In this document: positions 26,036 to 35,536 of the stretch, piece after piece
Numbering within the stretch: the first letter of the stretch is position 1
How the letters are laid out: the number at the start of each line of letters is the position of its first letter
Source of the DNA: Methylobacterium sp. WL119
GTDB lineage: Bacteria > Pseudomonadota > Alphaproteobacteria > Rhizobiales > Beijerinckiaceae
Length of the DNA stretch: 47,726 nt
Direction: 5' to 3'
Assembly: GCF_008039875.1 (NCBI RefSeq)
Contig: NZ_VRUU01000032.1
Coordinates: forward strand, 1-47,726
Notes under the pieces: model-generated
What the model was told of the DNA's origin: nothing
Databases searched by the model: none
Seen by the model: the letters and a program-made list of their open reading frames with translations, nothing else
Program-made: the position numbers and the translations under genes

Positions 26036-27554
26036 CGGGCCAACGCCTCGTCGGTGCGCGCGGGTTCGGATGGGGCCGCGCCGGGGCTGCGCAGCGTCGC
26101 CTCGGTGTGCCGGGCCGGCGCGGCGTGCGGATGGTCGCTGCGCCAGTGGCCGCCGCGGCTCTCGCAGCGCCCGAGTGCCGCCTGCGCCATCATCAGGGCG
26201 GTGAGCGCGGCGTCGCAGCCCGTTTCGGCCAAGCGCGACAGGCCGTCGACGGCGATCTGCAGGCCGGCCGCGTCGCGGACCACGCCGACATGGCGCTCCA
26301 TGATCGCCCGGATCGCCGGCAGGTCGCTCGATGCGCGCGCGGTGCGGATCTCGGGCAGGACGGCGGCCGGCGGCATCGCGTCGAAGGCGTCGGCGATGAA
26401 GCCGGAGAAGGCCAGCGCCTCGAGCAGCGAGTTGCTGGCGAGCCGGTTCGCGCCGTGCAGGCCGGTCGAGGCGACCTCGCCGTTGGCGTAGAGGCCGGGA
26501 ACGCTCGACGCGCAGGTGCCGTCCACCCGGATGCCGCCCATGTGGTAGTGCGCCGCCGGCCGCACCGGGATCGCCTGCCGCGCCGGATCGATGCCGGCCG
26601 TCGCGCACAGGCCCGCGACGGTGGGGAAGCGCGTCGGCATCGAAGCGCCGAGCGCCCCGCGGGTGTCGAGGTAGACCGTGCGGCCCCGCGCCAGGGCCTG
26701 GAAGATGCCGCGGGCGACGACGTCGCGCGGCGCGAGGTCGCCGCCGGCGATGCCGGCCATCACGGCGGCGCCGGTCTCGTCGACGAGCCGGGCGCCCTCC
26801 CCCCGCAGCGCCTCGGTGGCGAGCGGCATCGGGTCGGCGCCGACGGCGATCGCCGTCGGGTGGAACTGCACGAATTCGAGGTCGCGCATCACCGCGCCGG
26901 CCCGGGCCGCCAGCGCAAGGCCGCGGCCGGTGGCGCCGCGCGGGTTCGTGGTCGAGGCGTAGAGCGCGCCGACCCCGCCCGTGGCGAGCACGACGGCGCG
27001 GGCACGGATGCGGAAGCGCGCGCCGTCGCGCTCGCACACGACGCCGGCCGCCGCCCCGTTCTCGTCCTGAAGCAGGTCGTGGACCGAGGCGGTCACCACC
27101 TCGATGGAGGGCGTCGCGAACACCGCACGCACCAAGGTCTCGAGGACGCGCCCGCCGGTGGAGTCGCCGCCCGCCCGCACGATCCGGCGGCGGCCGTGAG
27201 CCGCCTCCAGGCCGAGCGCCAGAGCACCGTCGGCGTCGCGGTCGAACGGCGCGCCGAGCGAGACCAGCCAGTCGATCAGCCGGGGGCCTTCCGCGGCCAC
27301 CCGAAGGGCGACCGCAGGATCGGTGAGGCCGGCACCCGCAGCTTCGGTGTCGGCGGCATGGAGCGACGGGGCGTCGTCGGCGCCGATCGCGGCGGCGATG
27401 CCGCCCTGCGCCCAGCCGGTGGCGGTGCCGAGCCCGAGCGGCGCGGCGCTGACCAGCGTCACCGGCCGCGGCGCGAGCCGCAGGGCGACGCTCAGGCCGG
27501 CGACGCCGGCGCCGACGACGACGACGCGGTCGGCGGGGTTGCGCGAGAACGCGT

Positions 27555-27558
<4 letters not shown>
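26032..27558 (-). CDS. nadB: L-aspartate oxidase
   Basis: A 508-residue FAD enzyme oxidising L-aspartate to iminoaspartate for quinolinate synthase. It has the dinucleotide-binding [27 protein letters not shown], the active-site region [31 protein letters not shown] and [17 protein letters not shown]. Compared with E. coli NadB, the C-terminal domain is short, as in many alphaproteobacteria, and ends in a proline- and charge-rich tail. Start and stop both overlap their neighbours by four bases (ATGA), so the three genes are tightly coupled. Confidence 0.96.
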
Positions 27559-28577
<1,019 letters not shown>

Positions 28578-28590
28578 GGCGCCCTCCATT

Positions 28591-28607
28591 ATGCTCAGTT
28601 TGAGCAT
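28591..28607. promoter_or_regulatory. NadQ operator candidate 1 (proximal)
   Basis: ATGCTCAGTTTGAGCAT has perfect 7-bp arms around GTT. Its edge is 13 bp from the nadA start, so a bound repressor would cover the leader or the transcription start. The motif agrees with the ATGCTCA-n3-TGAGCAT palindrome that I recall for NadQ sites in Rhizobiales. Confidence 0.75.
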
Positions 28608-28649
28608 TGTGCCGCCTAAGTTAGGCGCGCCGGATCGCCGTGTCTAGAT

Positions 28650-28666
28650 ATGCTGAGACTGAGCAT
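28650..28666. promoter_or_regulatory. NadQ operator candidate 2 (distal)
   Basis: ATGCTGAGACTGAGCAT matches the proximal site at 14 of 17 positions, with one arm mismatch (G for C at position 6). The centres are 59 bp apart, five to six helical turns, allowing cooperative binding across the promoter that must lie between them. Confidence 0.7.
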
Positions 28667-28674
28667 AACGGTTT

Positions 28675-28702
28675 TGCGACGCACCCGGCGCGATGCGTCG
28701 CA
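28675..28702. repeat. 9-bp inverted repeat upstream of the nad operators
   Basis: TGCGACGCA and TGCGTCGCA are perfect complements separated by 10 bases. The repeat begins 8 bp beyond the distal NadQ site. It is preceded by TTTT on the plus strand, which is the wrong side for termination of anything visible. It may be a second regulator's site or chance in GC-rich DNA. Confidence 0.35.
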
Positions 28703-28973
28703 CAACGCCGGCGCCCCGGTCCGGGCCTCGCGCGCTTCCGGCATGATAGGCTCGTGCACGAGCGGTTGGTCGTCCTGTCCGGGATGCGGAATTTTTGACC
28801 AGGGCGCGGGACGGGGGAGGACCGACGCCTCGCCGCGATGAGGCAGCAATGCCTAGATCGCCGCAGGCCGAAACCGCCCAATGCTAACCTATGTTGCTGC
28901 GGCACCCGATCGATTGCGCGACATCGCGAGCCGGTGCCGAGGCGCCATCGGAACTCCAGCTGCGCGGGGCACG

Positions 28974-29726
28974 ATGCTCATCACCACGGAAGACAGCAAT
29001 GGCTCCTCGGACTCCCTGTCCGTCGCGGCGCCGAAACTGTCCGATGCGATCCGCATCCATCTCGGTGAGCATCTTCGAACCACGTATGCCGCCTCGATGC
29101 AGGCCCCGCCGCCGTCCCATCTCGGCGATCTGCTGGCGCGCCTCGAAGTTGTTCTTGCCGACGCGCAGGGGCGCGACGACGCGGCGTTTAAGGCCGGCCT
29201 GCTCGAAGCCGCCACCAGCCTGCACAGCTTCGCCATCTCGCTGACCCGCAACCCCTCGGCGGCCGACGACCTCGTGCAGGACACGATGCTGCGCGCCTGG
29301 CGTAGCCGCGGCAGCTTCAAGGTCGGGACCAACCTCGGCGCCTGGCTGTTCACCATCATGCGCAACGCCTTCTACAGCGTCCACCGCAAGCACGCCCGCG
29401 AGGTCGCCGACAGCGACGGCGATCACGCCGCGCGCCTGACGAGCCTGCCCGAGCAGGGCGGCCACCTCGATCTTCAGGACGTACAGGCCGCGCTCGGGCG
29501 CCTGTCGCCGCCGATGCGCGAGGCGCTGATCCTCGTCGCCGTCGAGAACGTGTCGTACGAAGAGGCGGCGACTATCCTTAAGTGTCGGATCGGCACCGTG
29601 AAGAGCCGCGTGTGGCGCGCCCGCGACCAACTCGCGCACATGCTCGGCTATACCGGCGCCGAGGTCGGCGCCGACCACCTCACGCTCTCGGCGATCGGCG
29701 AAGGCGGCCTCGCCGCCGGTGCCTGA
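28974..29726 (+). CDS. EcfG-type (ECF15) sigma factor with NepR-like N-terminal extension
   Basis: A 250-residue protein. Residues about 70-140 are sigma region 2 (FAISLTRNPSAADDLVQDTM, then FKVGTNLGAWLFTIMRNAFY, REVADSDGDHAARL), and about 160-235 are region 4 (LSPPMREALILVAVENVSYE, CRIGTVKSRVWRARDQL). The linker EQGGHLDLQDVQAALG is diagnostic of the EcfG/ECF15 group, which runs the alphaproteobacterial general stress response. Unusually, residues 22-58 (ending YAASMQAPPPSHLGDLLARL) follow the pattern of NepR, the anti-sigma that binds EcfG: IGxxLRxxY, a P-x-P hinge, then LxxLLxxL. So inhibitor and sigma appear fused. The start at 28974 is chosen to include this; an ATG at 29097 would remove most of it. 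No phyR or separate nepR is nearby. Confidence 0.85.
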   Translation: MLITTEDSNGSSDSLSVAAPKLSDAIRIHLGEHLRTTYAASMQAPPPSHLGDLLARLEVVLADAQGRDDAAFKAGLLEAATSLHSFAISLTRNPSAADDLVQDTMLRAWRSRGSFKVGTNLGAWLFTIMRNAFYSVHRKHAREVADSDGDHAARLTSLPEQGGHLDLQDVQAALGRLSPPMREALILVAVENVSYEEAATILKCRIGTVKSRVWRARDQLAHMLGYTGAEVGADHLTLSAIGEGGLAAGA

Positions 29727-29736
29727 GCGGACCGTG

Positions 29737-29777
29737 CCTTCGCGGGCGCGACCTGCCCCTTCGCGGGCGCGACCTGC
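29737..29777. repeat. Tandem direct repeat, two 20-bp units
   Basis: CCTTCGCGGGCGCGACCTGC occurs at 29737-29756 and again at 29758-29777, a period of 21 bp. It lies just after the sigma factor stop codon. No function is evident. Confidence 0.6.
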
Positions 29778-29924
29778 GTCGTCGAGCGCGAGCGGCAGCA
29801 CCAAGGTCGAGAGCGATCCCTGAAGCCGGCAGCGCGCTGCGTCCGGGTCGTCGAACCATGCCGCCGCACGGCGCGCCGATCGCAATCACATTCTTTATCC
29901 AACCGCGCCGATCCGGCGCAGTCT

Positions 29925-29956
29925 GGAACGGATCGAATCAATCCGTCTGGCGTTCC
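29925..29956. promoter_or_regulatory. Nested inverted repeat upstream of paoA
   Basis: GGAACG (29925-29930) and CGTTCC (29951-29956) form outer arms. Inside them ACGGAT (29928-29933) and ATCCGT (29941-29946) form a second pair around CGAATCA. It ends 79 bp before paoA and could be an operator or a leader hairpin. Confidence 0.4.
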
Positions 29957-30035
29957 CGTTGCGATACCGCCCTGCGGGCACGCACTTCGCCCGCACCACA
30001 GCCGCCGGCACCACCGGTCGCACGGGACAGCGAGC

Positions 30036-30689
30036 ATGACGGACAAGACACGAGACGGCGCCTTCGCGCTGACGCGGCGGACGCTGATGGAGAGCTGCGC
30101 CGTCGCGGCGGCCGCCACCGGCTTCGGCCTGCCGGCAAAGCCGGCCTTCGCGGACGCACCGGGCGATCCGGCGCCGCAGATGCTCTCGGTCCGCCTGGCG
30201 GTGAACGGCACCGAGCACGACCTCACCCTCGACACGCGCACGACCCTGCTCGACGCGCTGCGCGAGCATCTCGACCTCAACGGCTCGAAGAAGGGCTGCG
30301 ACCACGGCCAATGCGGCGCGTGCACGGTGCTGGTGGATGGGCGCCGGATCAATTCCTGCCTGACGCTCGCCGCGATGCACGATGGCGACGCGATCACCAC
30401 GATCGAAGGCTTGGGCACCGAGGAGCAGCTCCACCCGATCCAGGCGGCGTTCCTTCAGCATGACGGGTTCCAGTGCGGCTACTGCACGCCGGGCCAGATC
30501 TGCTCCAGCGTCGGCATGCTGGCGGAAGTCAAGGCGGGATGGCCGAGCCACGTCACCGAAGACCTCGTCGGCAAGGCTGCGTTCACCGATGCCGAGATCC
30601 GCGAGCGGATGAGCGGCAACCTGTGCCGCTGCAGCGCCTACCCGAACATCGTCGCGGCGATCCGCGACGTCGCCGGCACCGAACTCTAG
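30036..30689 (+). CDS. paoA: Aldehyde oxidoreductase iron-sulfur subunit (PaoA-like)
   Basis: A 217-residue subunit with two [2Fe-2S] clusters. The N-terminus has a twin-arginine signal (ALTRRTLME, then a hydrophobic stretch and a cleavage site near AFA-DAP), so the folded complex is exported to the periplasm. Cluster motifs: [16 protein letters not shown] with a later Cys in INSCL, and [12 protein letters not shown] with [11 protein letters not shown]. This matches YagT/PaoA of the E. coli periplasmic aldehyde oxidoreductase. It opens a three-gene operon with paoB 11 bp downstream. Confidence 0.93.
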   Translation: MTDKTRDGAFALTRRTLMESCAVAAAATGFGLPAKPAFADAPGDPAPQMLSVRLAVNGTEHDLTLDTRTTLLDALREHLDLNGSKKGCDHGQCGACTVLVDGRRINSCLTLAAMHDGDAITTIEGLGTEEQLHPIQAAFLQHDGFQCGYCTPGQICSSVGMLAEVKAGWPSHVTEDLVGKAAFTDAEIRERMSGNLCRCSAYPNIVAAIRDVAGTEL

Positions 30690-30700
30690 AGGCGCGCGCG

Positions 30701-31672
30701 ATGAAAGCCTTCACCTACGAGCGGCCTTCCACCGTCCGCGACGCGGCGCGGCTCGCGGCGGACCGGCCGAATGCCAAGTTCATCGCCGGCGGCACCAACC
30801 TGCTCGACCTGATGAAGCTCCAGGTCGAGACGCCGGCGACCCTGATCGACGTCAACCGGCTGCCCCTCGACAAGGTCGAGGCCACGCCGGAGGGCGGCCT
30901 GCGCATCGGCGCGCTCGTGCGCAACTCCGATCTCGCCGCCGACCCGCGGGTGCGGAAGGATTACGCGGTGCTGAGCAAGGCCCTGCTCGCGGGCGCTTCG
31001 GGGCAGCTGCGCAACAAGGCCACGACCGCTGGAAACCTGCTCCAGCGCACGCGGTGCTACTATTTCTACGACACGTCGAAACCCTGCAACAAGCGCGAGC
31101 CCGGCTCGGGCTGCTCGGCGATCGGCGGGTTCAACCGCATCATGGCGGTGCTCGGCACCAGCGATGCCTGCATCGCCACCAACCCCTCCGACATGAATGT
31201 CGCGATGCGGGTCCTCGATGCCAGCGTCGAGACGCTGTCGCCGAACGGCGCGACCCGCGCGATCCCGATGGCACAGTTCCACCGCCTGCCGGGCGACACC
31301 CCGCAGATCGAGACCGCCCTGCAGCCGGGCGAGATCATCACGGCCGTGACGCTGCCGAAGCCCGTCGAGGGCCTGCACGTGTATCGCAAGGTGCGCGACC
31401 GCGCCTCCTACGCCTTCGCCACGGTCTCGATCGCGGCCGTCATCGGCAAGGCGGACGGCAAGATCACGCAGGCGCGGATGGCCTTCGGCGGCCTCGCGCA
31501 CAAGCCGTGGCGGGTCGAGGCGGCCGAGGCCGTGCTCGCCAGGGGCGGTAGTGCCGACGACGCTGCGGATGCGGTCCTGGACGGCGCCCGCGGCTACGGC
31601 ACCAACGACTTCAAGATCCCGCTGACCCGGCGGACGCTCCGCGCGGTGGTGACTGACGCCACCCGGACCTGA
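30701..31672 (+). CDS. paoB: Aldehyde oxidoreductase FAD subunit (PaoB-like)
   Basis: A 323-residue FAD-binding subunit. It has the FAD motif [15 protein letters not shown] and [20 protein letters not shown]. The insertion [20 protein letters not shown] supplies the extra cysteines that bind a [4Fe-4S] cluster in PaoB and in 4-hydroxybenzoyl-CoA reductases, a feature absent from ordinary xanthine dehydrogenases. The ATG at 30701 begins the conserved MKAFTYERP. It passes electrons between the molybdenum subunit, FAD and an external acceptor. Confidence 0.93.
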   Translation: MKAFTYERPSTVRDAARLAADRPNAKFIAGGTNLLDLMKLQVETPATLIDVNRLPLDKVEATPEGGLRIGALVRNSDLAADPRVRKDYAVLSKALLAGASGQLRNKATTAGNLLQRTRCYYFYDTSKPCNKREPGSGCSAIGGFNRIMAVLGTSDACIATNPSDMNVAMRVLDASVETLSPNGATRAIPMAQFHRLPGDTPQIETALQPGEIITAVTLPKPVEGLHVYRKVRDRASYAFATVSIAAVIGKADGKITQARMAFGGLAHKPWRVEAAEAVLARGGSADDAADAVLDGARGYGTNDFKIPLTRRTLRAVVTDATRT

Positions 31673-31689
31673 CCGTCCACGCTTTCAGG

Positions 31690-33924
31690 ATGAATGCCAT
31701 GGAGATGAATCAACCGGTCGGGAAGACGCCGCTCGACGACAGGCCCGACGGCCTCGTCGGACGGCCGATCGACCGCATCGACGGCCGCCTCAAGGTGATG
31801 GGCCGCGCGCCCTATGCCTACGAGACCCGAGAGGTGAAGAACCCGGCCTACGGCTTCATCGTCGGCGCGACGATCGCCGCCGGCACGATCCGCTCGATCG
31901 ATACCGCCGCCGCCGCGAAGGCACCCGGCGTCATTCATGTGATGACCCACGAGAACGTACCCGAGCAAGGGGAGAAGAAGGAGCAGGTCTGGCCGCAGCT
32001 CGCCGGGACGAACATCGGGTTCTTCGATCAGCCGGTGGCCTTCGTCGTGGCCGAGACCTTCGAGCAGGCGCGCGCCGCGGCCAAGCTGGTGAAGGTCGCC
32101 TACGACGTCCGGGCCCCGAAAGCCTCGCTGCGGGCGGCGCTGCCCCAGGCGGTCGAGCCGAAGAAGCAGCAGACCGACCCGGATTCGAAGCTCGGCGACT
32201 TCGACGGCGCCTTCGCCGCGGCCCCGGTCAAGCTCGACGTCGAGTACACGACGCCGACGCAGATCCACGCGCAGATGGAGCCGCACGCGACGATCGCCTC
32301 GTGGGAGGGCGACAAGGTCGTGCTCTACACCGCCAACCAGATGCTGAACCGCGGGCAGAAGTCGCTCGCTTCGGTGCTGAAGCTGCCGGTCGAGAACGTG
32401 CGTCTGGTGAGCCATTACATCGGCGGCGGCTTCGGCTCGAAGCTGCAGCCGATGCCGGAGGCGACGCTCGCCGCGCTGGCTTCCAAGGCGATCCAGCGCC
32501 CCGTGAAGGTGGCCCTGACCCGGCAGCAGGAATTCCACGTCGCGACCCACCGCACCGACACGATCCAGCGCATCCGGCTGGCCTCCGACCGCGACGGAAG
32601 GCTGACGGCCCTGTCCCACGAATCCTGGTCCGACACGGCACAGGGCGACGAGTTCTACGAGACCTCGGCCAACGTCACGCGCTCGCTCTACGCCGCGCCG
32701 AACCGCATCACGCGCCATCGCCTGGCCAAGCTCGACCTGCCGATCGCGTCCTCGATGCGTGCGCCCGGCGAGGCCGTCGGCATGCTCGCCTTCGAATGCG
32801 CCATGGACGAGCTCGCCGAGCAGATCGGCCTCGACCCGATCGAGCTGCGAATCCGCAACGAGCCGACGCAGGACCCGGAGAAGCAGGTGCCGTTCACCGT
32901 GCGCCAGCTCGTGCCGTGCATGCGCGAGGGTGCCAAGCTGTTCGGATGGGACCGCCGCAAGGCGGCCGGCACGGTGCGTGACGGCAATTGGATGGTCGGC
33001 ATGGGCATGTCGGCGGCGGCCCGCCTCAACCCGCTGATGCCGTCCTCGGCGTCGGTGAAGCTCGGCGCCGACGGATACCTGACCGTGCGGATGGCGATGA
33101 CCGACATCGGCACCGGCACCTACACCATCCTCGCCCAGATCGCGGGCGAGATGATGGGGCTCCCAGTCGAGCGCATCCGCGTCGAGATCGGCGACACCGC
33201 CTATCCCGCGGCGGCCGGCTCCGGCGGATCGTTCGGCGCGGGCTCGGCCGGCTCGGCGCTCTACGTTGCCTGCGACAACCTGCGCAACAAGCTCGTGGCG
33301 GCGACCGACCTCAACCCGGACGGCGTCGTCTTCGCGGACGGGCGCGTCACCTCAGGCAACCGCTCCGAAGCCCTGATCGACCTCGCCGGGTCGGGCGGCG
33401 TCGCGGCGGAGGGCGAGATCAAGCCCGGCGCGCTGAAGGAGAAGTTCTCGCACTACTCGTTCGGTGCGCACTTCGCCGAGGTCGGCGTCGACCGCGACAC
33501 CGGCGAGATCCGCCTGAGGCGCATGCTCGGCGTCTTCACCGGCGGCCGCATCCTCAACGCCAAGACCGCCCGCAGCCAGGCGATCGGCGGGATGACCTTC
33601 GGCGTCGGCGCGGCGCTGATGGAGGATGCGGTGATCGACCCGCGCACCGCCACCTACGTCAACCACGATCTCGCCGAGTATCACGTGCCGGTCCACGCCG
33701 ACATTCCTGCGATGGACGCGGTGTTCCTGCCCGAGCGCGACGACAAGGCCAACCCGCTCAAGAGCAAAGGGCTGGGCGAGCTCGGCATCTGCGGCGCCGG
33801 CGCGGCTTTGGCCAACGCCGTCTACAACGCCACCGGCATCCGCATCCGCGACTATCCGCTGACGCTGGACAAGGTGCTGAAGGGCTTCGAGGAGCAGGAA
33901 GGCCGCGCGCCGCGCCGGGCATGA
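31690..33924 (+). CDS. paoC: Aldehyde oxidoreductase molybdenum-binding subunit (PaoC-like)
   Basis: A 744-residue catalytic subunit carrying the molybdopterin cytosine dinucleotide cofactor. Features include VGRPIDRIDGRLKVMGRAPY at the N-terminus, GGGFGSKL, SSMRAPGEAVG (the active-site Arg region), GTGTYTILAQIAGE, GSGGSFGAGSAGSAL and KGLGELGICG, whose Glu697 is the catalytic base. Aromatic and aliphatic aldehydes are the known substrates of the E. coli enzyme, which detoxifies them. The dedicated chaperone gene paoD, which usually follows and loads the cofactor, is not here; an acyl-CoA ligase gene follows instead. Confidence 0.93.
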   Translation: MNAMEMNQPVGKTPLDDRPDGLVGRPIDRIDGRLKVMGRAPYAYETREVKNPAYGFIVGATIAAGTIRSIDTAAAAKAPGVIHVMTHENVPEQGEKKEQVWPQLAGTNIGFFDQPVAFVVAETFEQARAAAKLVKVAYDVRAPKASLRAALPQAVEPKKQQTDPDSKLGDFDGAFAAAPVKLDVEYTTPTQIHAQMEPHATIASWEGDKVVLYTANQMLNRGQKSLASVLKLPVENVRLVSHYIGGGFGSKLQPMPEATLAALASKAIQRPVKVALTRQQEFHVATHRTDTIQRIRLASDRDGRLTALSHESWSDTAQGDEFYETSANVTRSLYAAPNRITRHRLAKLDLPIASSMRAPGEAVGMLAFECAMDELAEQIGLDPIELRIRNEPTQDPEKQVPFTVRQLVPCMREGAKLFGWDRRKAAGTVRDGNWMVGMGMSAAARLNPLMPSSASVKLGADGYLTVRMAMTDIGTGTYTILAQIAGEMMGLPVERIRVEIGDTAYPAAAGSGGSFGAGSAGSALYVACDNLRNKLVAATDLNPDGVVFADGRVTSGNRSEALIDLAGSGGVAAEGEIKPGALKEKFSHYSFGAHFAEVGVDRDTGEIRLRRMLGVFTGGRILNAKTARSQAIGGMTFGVGAALMEDAVIDPRTATYVNHDLAEYHVPVHADIPAMDAVFLPERDDKANPLKSKGLGELGICGAGAALANAVYNATGIRIRDYPLTLDKVLKGFEEQEGRAPRRA

Positions 33925-33995
33925 CGCCAGGGAGTGGTTGACGGCGGCCTCGCCCATGGACATCCCGCGATGTGCCAACATCCGGGAGCCACGCC

Positions 33996-35531
33996 ATGGT
34001 GTCCGCCGACCGCCATCCCCCGAGCCGCTTCAACGCGGCGCGCTACTGCCTCGGCGAGAACGTGCGGGCACGGCCGGACAAGACCGCGCTGATCCTCATC
34101 GGCGCGGGCGAGGCGGTCGAGACCCTCACCTTCGCCGAGGCCGACCGCGCCGTCCGCGGGATCGCGGCCGGCCTCTTGGCCCGCGGATTGCGCCGCGGCG
34201 ACCGGGTGATGATCCGCATGGGCAACGAGGCCGACTACGTCCTCGTCTACTTCGCCGCGCTCGCCGCCGGCCTCGTCGCCCTCCCCTCGTCGCCGCAGCT
34301 GACGCCGGCCGAGGCAGCCTTCCTGATGGAGAACTCGGGTGCGGCGGCGGTCGCCGTCGGCGGCGGCTGCGTGGTCGATCCGGCGGCTCTCGGCGACTGC
34401 ATCCTCCTCGATGCTGCGGCCATCGCCGCGATGAGGACCGAAGCGCCGCTCGCCGACTACGCGGACACCTCCGCCGACGACCCGGCGACCCTGGTCTACA
34501 CCTCCGGCACCACCAGCCGACCGAAGGGCGTGCTGCACGCCCACCGCGCGATCTACGGCCGTCGGCCGATGCTCGAGCACTGGCTCGGCCTTTCGGAATC
34601 CGACACGATGCTGCACGCCGGCACGATGAACTGGACCTACACGCTCGGCGTCGGCATCACCGATCCGTGGTCCGTCGGCGCGACCGCCGTGCTGTACAAC
34701 GGGCCGCGCGACCCGTCCGTCTGGCCCCGGCTGATCGCGCGTCATCGCGCCACGATCTTCGCCGCCGTGCCGAGCCTGTATCGCCAGATCCTCAAGTATG
34801 GCGACCCGGGCAGCCACGACCTGTCGAGCCTGCGCCACGGCTGCACCGCCGGCGAGGCGCTTCCCGCGGACGTGCTCGACGCCTGGACCGAGGCGACGGG
34901 AAAGCCGCTCTACGAGGCGCTCGGCATGAGCGAGATCTCGACCTACGTCTCGACCGGGCCGACGATCGCGCAGCGCCGCGGCTCGCCGGGCAAGCCCCAG
35001 CCGGGACGGCGCGTGGCGATCCTGCCGGTCGAGGGCGCACCCGAGCCGGTGCCGGGCGGCGAGACCGGCCTGCTCGCGGTCCACCGCTCCGAGCCCGGCC
35101 TGATGCTCGGCTACTGGAACAGGCCCGACGAGGAGGCGCAGGTGCTGCGCGGCGACTGGTTCGCCGGCGGCGACCTCGCCCGGCTCGATGCCGACGGCTA
35201 TCTCTGGTTCGAGGGTCGCAACGACGACCTGATGAACGCGATGGGCTACCGCGTCTCCCCGAACGAGGTCGAGGGCGCGCTGATCGCGCATCCGTCCGTC
35301 GCCGAAGCCGGGGTCGCCGAGCTGGCCGTGCGCGCCGACGTCTCGGTGATCTGCGGCTTCGTCGTGCTGCAGCCCGGCGCCGAGCCCGACGCGGACGCGC
35401 TGATCGCGTGGTGCGGCGAGCGCCTCGCGGCCTACAAGCGCCCGCGGGAGATCCGCTTTCTCGACGCCCTCCCCCGCACCGCCAACGGCAAGGTCCAGCG
35501 CAAGCGGCTCGCCGCGGCGCCCGGGGCTTGA
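33996..35531 (+). CDS. Acyl-CoA synthetase, benzoate-CoA ligase-like (AMP-forming)
   Basis: A 511-residue ANL-family ligase. P-loop TLVYTSGTTSRPKGV, A5 YEALGMSEISTYVS, A7/A8 GDLARLDADGYLWFEGRNDD and the C-terminal lysine in PRTANGKVQRKRL are all intact. The best resemblance is to the benzoate/medium-chain acyl-CoA ligase group, but substrate specificity is uncertain. I use the ATG at 33996 with GGGAG at seven bases; a GTG at 33972 is in frame. It follows paoC in the same direction by 71 bp, so an acid made by the aldehyde oxidoreductase could be its substrate, though PaoABC acts in the periplasm. That link is inferred. Confidence 0.88.
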   Translation: MVSADRHPPSRFNAARYCLGENVRARPDKTALILIGAGEAVETLTFAEADRAVRGIAAGLLARGLRRGDRVMIRMGNEADYVLVYFAALAAGLVALPSSPQLTPAEAAFLMENSGAAAVAVGGGCVVDPAALGDCILLDAAAIAAMRTEAPLADYADTSADDPATLVYTSGTTSRPKGVLHAHRAIYGRRPMLEHWLGLSESDTMLHAGTMNWTYTLGVGITDPWSVGATAVLYNGPRDPSVWPRLIARHRATIFAAVPSLYRQILKYGDPGSHDLSSLRHGCTAGEALPADVLDAWTEATGKPLYEALGMSEISTYVSTGPTIAQRRGSPGKPQPGRRVAILPVEGAPEPVPGGETGLLAVHRSEPGLMLGYWNRPDEEAQVLRGDWFAGGDLARLDADGYLWFEGRNDDLMNAMGYRVSPNEVEGALIAHPSVAEAGVAELAVRADVSVICGFVVLQPGAEPDADALIAWCGERLAAYKRPREIRFLDALPRTANGKVQRKRLAAAPGA

Positions 35532-35536
35532 GCCGC

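Larger units (their letters stand above)
28578..28973. other. Divergent promoter region between nadA and the sigma factor gene
   Basis: These 396 bp hold the two NadQ-type palindromes and the 9-bp inverted repeat. From 28703 to 28973 I see no gene and no clear EcfG-type promoter (GGAAC-n16/17-CGTT); a GGAAC near 28948 lacks the matching -10. Confidence 0.5.
29727..30035. other. Promoter region of paoABC
   Basis: These 309 bp contain the 21-bp tandem repeat and the nested inverted repeat at 29925-29956. A relatively AT-rich segment (29881-29900, with TTCTTTATCC) could hold the promoter. No gene is visible. Confidence 0.5.

Noticed and set aside
28703..28973. EcfG-dependent autoregulatory promoter before the sigma factor
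   Set aside because: A GGAAC occurs near 28948, but no CGTT follows at 16-17 bp, and it is too close to the start.
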